From: Helicoverpa zea
Lineage: Eukaryota; Arthropoda; Insecta; Lepidoptera; Noctuidae
DNA length: 64,000 bases
Reading direction: 5' to 3'
Assembly (NCBI RefSeq): GCF_022581195.2
Contig: NC_061456.1
Location: 10,418,501 to 10,482,500 of the forward strand
Made by a program: the position numbers and the translations under genes. Position 1 is the first letter of the stretch. Every line of letters begins with the position of its first letter. Shown here piece after piece: positions 60,301 through 64,000 of this stretch. Under the pieces are notes generated by a model. The model searched no databases and was not told the origin of the DNA. It saw nothing but the letters and a program-made list of their open reading frames with translations.

Positions 60301-61181
60301 ATGTATGCTGTATTAATCACTGATCTTTTATCTTAACAGACATTACACCACAAAAGACTTACACTATATTAGCCCACTACATACAAATTCATACTCAATT
60401 TCAGACGAGTAGCACCGTACAAGTGGGTATAACTTTGATTGCAGACGGGTTCCGCCTTACAAATGGTTGTGGTGCGGCCGACGACGTAAGCGACATGCGA
60501 GAGGGACCGTTCGCTCAAGATCCGACTCAACAGCCAACTCTGATCTGCTTAGTTCCACCCACGCGAGGAGGTCACACTCCGTTGCAACTGTAAGTATCTA
60601 TATAGAAATTTTTGTGCAGTATCGTAACGTCGTAAAATGTAAGAAATAATTACGATATTGTGTATAAACGTAAATAATAAAAAAATGAATTTGTTTGATC
60701 TAAGTCCCACACTGGGCGCCAAAATGTAACATTGGCACCCTGAGTGGGACCTGAACTAAACTATGAATTCAGTTTCTAGTAACAGAGTTCTCAGTAACAG
60801 AGTTCACGAACATTCTTTGATTGTTTTATATTTTTTTTTTTCTAAAATGTTAGGCACTGGTTGACTTTAAATCCCACGTTGGGTGCCAACACTTTTATGG
60901 CGCCCAACATAGGATTCGAACTTCATTTCGAACTACATAGTACCTCCAGTAGTCAATTAGGACTATTAAAAATAGTAACCTAAAAAAAAATACTTCGAAG
61001 TTATGACAGTAGTATTTTTATCTTTAATGTATTTTCACGTCAATTTTTATTTACGACCATATCCTAAATTACCATCAAATCTTCTCAGATTCTAAACCGC
61101 GGCCGCAGCAGCAGTATGTCTCGTCCGCCAGTGGACGCGCGTCGCACACAGCTGTTAGTGCTGGTGACAACGCGCGACTGA
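41220..61181 (+). CDS. CCAPR: CCAP-receptor-like neuropeptide GPCR (spliced, 10 coding exons)
   Basis: A seven-transmembrane receptor of the plasma membrane, expected to bind an amidated neuropeptide of the crustacean cardioactive peptide type and to signal through a G protein. Coding exons: 41220-41372, 44066-44201, 53299-53402, 55913-56006, 56658-56753, 58219-58422, 58876-58977, 59996-60176, 60445-60589 and 61089-61181. All introns are GT-AG and phases join cleanly into 435 codons. N-glycosylation sites lie at N36 and N39. C124 (top of TM3) and C199 (ECL2) form the usual disulphide pair. TM6 has CWSP (301-304), and the third loop has RASSRGLIPRAK, a strong CCAP-receptor signature, as is RKSRMNFFIMQLAIAD after TM1. 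Odd: D148-R149-C150 replaces DRY, and NPLIC (341-345) replaces NPxxY. It is similar to the fly receptor in length. It could be a paralogue rather than the main CCAP receptor. The gene symbol reflects family, not proven orthology. Confidence 0.88.
41390..41652 (-). repeat. Family A repeat starting 17 nt after the exon 1 donor
   Basis: A short piece (tagcctttccctaactatgg, about 41400-41420) is followed at 41447-41652 by a longer copy of the family seen at 1-230 and 52599-52803. The catcatc at 41447 marks the complement of the (ATG)n tail. Lies in intron 1. Confidence 0.7.
41970..42176 (-). mobile_element. Helitron-like fragment in intron 1
   Basis: Starts actagctactcccagaggtt and ends around ttcgcagttatttatatgta, the reversed ends of the Lep1-type family, with the segment attggtttggtgtgaaatcg inside. 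Confidence 0.5.
42429..42575 (-). mobile_element. Degenerate Helitron-like fragment in intron 1
   Basis: Begins cagcttcctcccgtggtttc; the distal end is poorly preserved. A (TG)n run follows at 42607-42630. Confidence 0.4.
42580..44060. other. Rest of intron 1
   Basis: Holds a 20-bp tandem duplication (atcgttctagtgatata, about 43333-43370). No other gene seen; the frame at 42698-42904 lacks a domain. Confidence 0.45.
44066..44201 (+). CDS. CCAPR: Receptor exon 2: TM1 and first loop (residues 52-97)
   Basis: Acceptor tcttccag ends at 44065; donor gtaagt at 44202. Encodes a hydrophobic TM1 with N69 at the conserved TM1 asparagine position, then RKSRMNFF and the start of TM2 (QLAIA). Phase 0 in, phase 1 out: codon for D97 is completed by exon 3, restoring the LAxAD motif of TM2. 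Confidence 0.9.
44427..44960. mobile_element. 534-bp GC-rich foldback/MITE in intron 2, TAA duplication
   Basis: The ends are inverted: GGGTCAATCCCCACTGAAAG on the left and its near-complement on the right (one or two changes). TAA flanks both sides (44424-44426, 44961-44963), the TWA duplication of PIF/Harbinger. The left arm carries a 10-bp tandem repeat (ggccggcagc, about four units); the right arm has fewer units. The inner arms match over more than 100 bp (e.g. gtgtgctacaggcatg with its complement, and gttttgtacgttagagcagg). Frames through it are by-products of the palindrome. Confidence 0.85.
44964..46045. other. Intron 2, first part
   Basis: AT-rich; nothing recognised. Confidence 0.4.
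46048..46120 (-). mobile_element. Helitron-like end fragment in intron 2
   Basis: Contains ctcttcagctttataatatt, the reversed 5' end of the Lep1-type family, preceded by gggctagc. Confidence 0.45.
46121..47245. other. Intron 2, middle part
   Basis: No gene or clear repeat. The frames at 46828-47085 and 46967-47239 are on opposite strands and lack domains. Confidence 0.4.
47250..47515 (+). mobile_element. Helitron-like fragment in intron 2
   Basis: Includes gtctgtatgtttgtcccgga, atatattatcacgctatcac and the terminal gaagtcgcgggcaacagcta, typical of the lepidopteran family. Confidence 0.55.
48190..48334 (+). pseudogene. RTE-like LINE 3' end with (GAT)n tail in intron 2
   Basis: From 48214 the frame reads WMREAKNRSQWRALGEAYVQ then QWTAIG and a stop at 48292-48294, matching the conserved C terminus of RTE-type LINE proteins. 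The stop is followed directly by about 13 gat/atg units. Only the last few dozen codons are present: a 5'-truncated insertion. Confidence 0.75.
48470..49000. repeat. Possible old interspersed repeat in intron 2
   Basis: The segment with gattggtttgcgattggtct and tatacggtagtttgctctac looks like lepidopteran multi-copy sequence from memory. No second copy lies in the window. Confidence 0.3.
49365..49515. repeat. Poly-T tract and 19-bp tandem duplication
   Basis: A 16-nt T tract near 49366-49381 precedes a GC-rich stretch. The unit tctttcgaacaacccgcag occurs twice in tandem at about 49471-49508. Confidence 0.65.
49540..49680 (-). pseudogene. RTE-like LINE fragment in intron 2
   Basis: The minus strand encodes RVRPMKRWMGCVKVN then, more degraded, CEIMSTREIW. 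This matches the general pattern GRPxKRWxDCVxxD...MTxDRxEW of RTE-type LINE C termini. Short and diverged; not functional. Confidence 0.6.
49770..51060. other. Intron 2, later part
   Basis: AT-rich; no gene recognised. Confidence 0.4.
51070..51130. repeat. Near-perfect hairpin, 28-bp arms, 5-nt loop
   Basis: The left arm 51070-51097 (attattttaatcactggcat...) pairs with 51103-51130 with one mismatch around agtca. A third partial copy (ttattttaatccagtgacaa) lies just upstream at about 51047-51067. Confidence 0.8.
51610..52025. repeat. Interspersed repeat, family B, second copy
   Basis: Same ordered blocks as 31128-31440. It has about 100 bp of extra sequence around 51785-51900 that the first copy lacks. 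Confidence 0.6.
52026..52598. other. Intron 2 stretch
   Basis: AT-rich; nothing recognised. Confidence 0.4.
52599..52803 (-). repeat. Interspersed repeat, family A
   Basis: The clearest copy: begins catctgcttagtcttgtccc, then caactatgttggggtcggct and the shared segments through gactacccgtaacgagagcc. Non-coding; the overlapping minus-strand frame is spurious. Confidence 0.75.
53088..53190 (+). mobile_element. Helitron-like fragment in intron 2
   Basis: Contains tatgaagctgaagaatttgt, ggttgaacgctctaatttta and aaaaattatttcagta, the 5' portion of the Lep1-type family. Truncated. Confidence 0.5.
53299..53402 (+). CDS. CCAPR: Receptor exon 3: TM2 end to TM3 start (residues 97-131)
   Basis: Acceptor ttttccag ends 53298; donor gtgaga at 53403. 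Encodes LFVGLIYVFPDIIQKITIAW, the extracellular loop with W117, and C124 that opens TM3 and bonds to the second extracellular loop. Phase 1 in, phase 0 out. Confidence 0.92.
53403..55912. other. Intron 3
   Basis: 2.5 kb. At about 54690-54838 lies a distant relative of family A (atttaacatgccttccgaaa, tcacccatccacggaccgac). At about 55708-55850 is a Helitron-like fragment with gttagatagcccatttatag. No other gene; the frame at 54863-55081 has no domain. Confidence 0.6.
55913..56006 (+). CDS. CCAPR: Receptor exon 4: TM3 and DRC motif (residues 132-163)
   Basis: Acceptor tatatttcag ends 55912; donor gtaagt at 56007. Encodes AVVMYASTYVLVALSIDRCD followed by AITNPMNFSGS. The family normally has SIDRYDAI(T)xPMNFSxSW. 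Here the tyrosine codon is tgc (55967-55969), so the ionic-lock motif is D-R-C. Phase 0 in, phase 1 out. Confidence 0.92.
56007..56657. other. Intron 4
   Basis: 651 bp, AT-rich; nothing recognised. Confidence 0.6.
56658..56753 (+). CDS. CCAPR: Receptor exon 5: TM4 (residues 163-195)
   Basis: Acceptor cttttcag ends 56657; donor gtaaga at 56754. Encodes W163 of the second intracellular loop (split codon), NRARALIVSAW with the conserved TM4 tryptophan (W174), then SIVFSIPLLILYEVKEVQ leading into the second extracellular loop. Confidence 0.92.
56754..58218. other. Intron 5
   Basis: 1.46 kb. Contains a Helitron-like trace at about 57483-57560 (tcttgcggtttcaaccgcgt). The frame at 56965-57150 has no domain. 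Confidence 0.5.
58219..58422 (+). CDS. CCAPR: Receptor exon 6: ECL2, TM5, third loop (residues 195-263)
   Basis: Acceptor attttccag ends 58218; donor gtatgt at 58423. Encodes C199-W-I-D in the second extracellular loop (disulphide partner of C124), TM5 (MSLISIMIFVLPALTIAACY, with the conserved proline) and AVIVLTIWTKSK entering the third intracellular loop, which is rich in lysine and arginine. Confidence 0.92.
58876..58977 (+). CDS. CCAPR: Receptor exon 7: third loop and TM6 start (residues 263-297)
   Basis: Acceptor tttttcag ends 58875; donor gtgagt at 58978. Encodes RRASSRGLIPRAKIKSVKMT, the most diagnostic stretch for the CCAP-receptor family, and then the beginning of TM6. The RRAS and SVK sites could be kinase targets (inference). 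Confidence 0.92.
58978..59995. other. Intron 7
   Basis: About 1 kb, AT-rich; the frames at 59209-59400 and 59704-59886 have no domain. Confidence 0.5.
59996..60176 (+). CDS. CCAPR: Receptor exon 8: TM6-TM7 (residues 297-357)
   Basis: Acceptor cctccacag ends 59995; donor gtaatt at 60177. Encodes CWSPYIVFDLLQV (TM6 switch intact), the third extracellular loop, and TM7 ending SLAPLNSAANPLICCMF. The NPxxY tyrosine codon is tgc (60139-60141), giving NPLIC. If intron 8 were retained, a stop codon (taa, 60178-60180) would follow at once. Confidence 0.92.
60405..60432 (+). CDS. CCAPR: Receptor exon 9, upstream acceptor: short C-terminal isoform
   Basis: An acceptor (tcaatttcag) ends at 60404 and keeps the reading frame: R357 then RVAPYKWV and TAA at 60430-60432, giving a 365-residue receptor. 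The peptide is nearly the same as the start of the long form (RVPPYKW), so this looks like a duplicated exon start. Use of this site is predicted, not shown. Confidence 0.55.
60445..60589 (+). CDS. CCAPR: Receptor exon 9, downstream acceptor: helix 8 and tail (residues 357-405)
   Basis: Acceptor tttgattgcag ends 60444; donor gtaagt at 60590. Encodes RVPPYKWLWCGRRRKRHARG and a serine-rich stretch (SRSDSTANSDLLSS), suited to kinase phosphorylation and arrestin binding. The WLWC segment could carry a palmitoylation cysteine (inference). Phase out 0. Confidence 0.85.
60590..61088. other. Intron 9, with two LTR-junction-like hairpins
   Basis: At 60703-60750 a sequence reads gtcccacactgggcgcca, spacer, tggcaccctgagtgggac. 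At 60872-60916 a related one reads aatcccacgttgggtgcca, spacer, tggcgcccaacataggatt. The half-sites resemble the primer-binding-site junctions (TGGCGCCCAACGTGGG type) of LTR retrotransposons. No LTR element body is present. Confidence 0.45.
61089..61181 (+). CDS. CCAPR: Receptor exon 10: end of the long tail (residues 406-435)
   Basis: Acceptor cttctcag ends 61088. Encodes ILNRGRSSSMSRPPVDARRT then QLLVLVTTRD and TGA at 61179-61181. It is locally GC-rich, including gcggccgc. No membrane segment. The assignment is by phase and position; the tail is not conserved enough to confirm by motif. Confidence 0.75.
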   Translation: MLNRGRSSSMSRPPVDARRTQLLVLVTTRD

Positions 61182-62555
61182 CAGCGCGCCGTGCTGGACG
61201 TGCCGGCGCGGGACGTCATGCTCTAGCGGCCCCGAGGCGTGTGTCATACACGCCAACCGCGAATACAATGCGAGTAGATAAGTCTACGAAGATTGTATCA
61301 AGTGTTCTCTCTTCCTATTTTAGTGTATGTAAATGTAAAAACCGACATGAAAAATTTCCTTTTTATAATGCTCCTGCTTCACTTGTGTATTAACTGACAA
61401 GGCATCATGTGGAAATGGGTTACGTGAGGAAAATAAGGGTTAATGCAGGTGACACAGGAGCATCAGAGAAAATCAAGCGTAAAACATCTTCAACATGTTA
61501 AAATAAATAGAAAAAATTGTGGTTGTTAAAAGTCACAAATAGTGCCACAAATAGAGGAAGAGGACATTATAATCGGATATGATCTTCTGTATTTCAATGG
61601 CTGTTAGAGCATTTCAAAGAACATGGACTAGTGTAGTTGCATACGAGTGAAAAGACTAGAAGAAGTGTTGTGCTTAATTCTAGAGGTTATTTTGAAAAGA
61701 TTCCATCTTGATAAGAGGAAAGAGAATGTATATTGAGGCTAACTTGTGCCATTGCCTGTAGGAACTAAGCATTGACCCTACAAGAGTTTTATGAACAAAT
61801 TTTTTTGACCATGCCTTTTCTAATAATTATGTGGTACCAGGTAAAATCTAGTCAAACATCGCTTAGTTTTTATGAATAGTTCTTACTTGCTTATTGTAGA
61901 GGCAGCAGCATTTATTTACTCATTTATTGATTATTTATATACTTAAGGGTTTATTCAAAACAGTCCTTATTTTTGCCAAAAACACAATTTTTCACTTTTT
62001 ATAGATCTCTCGTCTAAAAAGATTTTTTTGGAGATAGAAAAACATTGAATTTGCTTGTCAGAAAATAAGTAGGTATCTAGTGATTTTATTACTTTTTTAA
62101 GCATAATGTTTATTGTGGAATGTATATTGGGAAGAGGAATTTACTGAGAAAAAATGCCAAATTTGAATCGGATAGACGTAAGATAAATTAAAGTAAATAT
62201 TATTTCAAGAGTGAAATGTAAGTATAAGGAACTGAAATTTTATTAAATTATGATTAAAATTATGTAAGATAAAATAAAATTCATATTATTATATAAACCT
62301 TAATTTAATTAGTACCCGTTTAAAATAAGTATTATCGAGATTTGTAAAATATATTATACATAGTTAAATTATAATCATGTAAATTGTAAAGAGGCTTTTA
62401 TCAAAATGCGTAGTTAAAATGTACAATATTTTTGTACTGTGAATAATAATTGTAAAAATGTCTAAAGTATATTATTAGAAGCTATTAAATGTCGTATCAG
62501 TGAGCTGTTTTGATTTATTTACCCTTTTTACCCATGAATAGTTGAAATAAATAAA
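61182..62555 (+). other. CCAPR: Receptor 3' UTR
   Basis: About 1.37 kb following the stop codon, increasingly AT-rich. Candidate poly(A) signals: AATAAA at 62273-62278 and overlapping ones at 62546-62555. Which is used cannot be told from sequence. Confidence 0.5.
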
Positions 62556-64000
62556 AATCATTACCTACAGATACAGGAATGAGTTTTAAGCAGTGCACAA
62601 AAAAAACTGGTGGTCCAGAATCATTAACAGAACATATCTGCATCATGAGTATGTTTTTTTTTTCATTTTTTATCCGCCATAAAATCAGAAAAATATGGAT
62701 ACTAATTCCTGTATAAAACTCTTAAAGTTATACTGTACAAATGAATTTATACTAGGTATGCACAACGACTTTTACTAACCCCAATGGATAACTTTGAATA
62801 TTTTTTTCAACCTAAAAGTCTCTTAAGTTTCGACAGTTAATTATTCGACATAAGTTAAAAAACGTTTTTTTTTGTAGATTACCACTTAACGAAATGAGAA
62901 TAAGCGCCATCTATGCTGCGAGGTTCGTATTAAGTACACTACCACGTGCTTGGAGGACGTTGTACTCTGTTCGACAGCGGGCTGGAAGATTGAATCAACT
63001 GGCATTTATTCATAAGGTTGACTTTTCAAAGTATAATATTGAGAATATTTGTCACAAAAATACGACAGTTATTAAATCGTCTTTAATGCGGATTTAATAT
63101 AATAGGCACAAGGCAGCTTTTCTATTTTTCTTTCGGTAGGTATTTCGCATCATGGTAGAAATAAATATTGTTTAGATAAGTATATGATGTTATATAGTTA
63201 GGTGTTTGCTTTAAATGTACGTCTCAAAAGGCAATATTTTTTAGATTTTTGCCAAAGAAAAATCGCTTTAGAAAGCTCTTAATCTTTTATTTATTTACTT
63301 TTGATTCGAGTATGAGAACTCGACTAGTCTAGACTTCAGCTTACAATTTAAAAGCTGGATTAGAACCTACACCTAAGTTACTCGAATAAAAATATTTTAT
63401 ATGGCAGTAAAACTTTCAACTAAACGTCTTCTTAAGATTTTTTTCTTTTATCTTTTCAGAGATTTTTTTATCTTTTAGATTTTCCAAAATATTTTTATAT
63501 GTAGGTATATGATAAAAGCAAGATTTTTGCTAGCTATAACTACCTACATTAAGCTATCTTTCTCAAGAAATATGAAATTGATACTGAATATCAAGAGCAT
63601 GCCGAATTGATTGACAGTAAAATAATACATAATAAATATATCGGAAACACTTTCTCAGTGTACGAAATCTAATATATTTCAAAGTGAAATAATGTCAAAT
63701 CAAACATATGTGATTTTCAACCTTATGTAACAGGTTTTGGGTTAGTTTTCGTATACGATTTCTATGAAAATGCAAGTAGGTCAAAGCTCAAGGAATATTG
63801 ATAGAAAGCGAGAAGTTGCTGTAATAATATAAACAAATCAAATATCGGATTAGGGGCAAATACTACTGCAAACATAATTTAAATAAGTCATCGTAGTTCA
63901 AATTTATATTAAAGGAAAACGTTTAGAAATGGACTGTTTGTAGATTATTCTTTAATGCTTCTTTAATTTAAGGGAAACTATCATTACTTCTATTCTTAAA
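62556..64000. other. AT-rich intergenic stretch
   Basis: No gene or repeat recognised. The frame at 62894-63097 has no domain and no splice context that I trust. Confidence 0.4.

Noticed and set aside
60427..60444. Tiny 18-bp intron joining the two RRVxPYKW copies
   Set aside because: Far below the minimum intron size in insects; alternative acceptors are a simpler explanation.

Overview
The window looks like a piece of nuclear genome from a moth or butterfly (Lepidoptera). It is AT-rich and mostly non-coding. It is crowded with repeat types I know from that order: short Helitron-like (Lep1-type) fragments ending in CTAG, LINE 3' ends followed by (GAT)n or (TTTGA)n tails, a tRNA-derived SINE, and many foldback/MITE elements. 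There is one host protein-coding gene. The assignment comes from reading the sequence only; no database search was run.

Host gene (41,216 to about 62,555, + strand): ten coding exons with GT-AG introns and consistent phases spell a 435-residue rhodopsin-class neuropeptide receptor. It most resembles the insect CCAP (crustacean cardioactive peptide / cardioacceleratory peptide) receptor family. The fold is complete: N-glycosylation sites, the TM3/ECL2 disulphide cysteines, CWSP in TM6 and the family-typical third-loop motif. However, both tyrosine switches are changed to cysteine: DRY reads DRC and NPxxY reads NPLIC. At the ninth coding exon two splice acceptors 40 bp apart each begin a similar peptide (RRVxPYKW). 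The first leads to an early stop (365 aa) and the second to the long basic/serine-rich tail (435 aa). A splice acceptor 4 nt before the ATG implies at least one upstream 5'-UTR exon that I could not locate.

1 to 24 kb: no host gene seen. It holds a GC-rich 911-bp foldback element with a 309-bp tandem duplication (3.6-4.5 kb), Helitron-like fragments, 3' remnants of RTE-like LINEs, a small MITE (14.4 kb), and a SINE split by a terminal-inverted-repeat element (19.0-20.4 kb).

24 to 40 kb: two non-LTR retrotransposons. A 5'-truncated CR1/Jockey-group LINE with a 2.2-kb open reverse-transcriptase frame lies at 24.5-27.8 kb. An apparently full-length 5.5-kb I-group LINE lies at 33.8-39.3 kb, with both ORFs open (zinc-knuckle ORF1; endonuclease-RT-RNase H ORF2) and a 13-bp target-site duplication. 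A 630-bp foldback with 187-bp arms sits at 29.4 kb. A pair of about 200-bp direct repeats brackets the full-length LINE.

41 to 62 kb is the receptor gene, whose introns hold further repeats, notably a 534-bp foldback with TAA target duplications at 44.4 kb. After 62.6 kb I see nothing recognisable.
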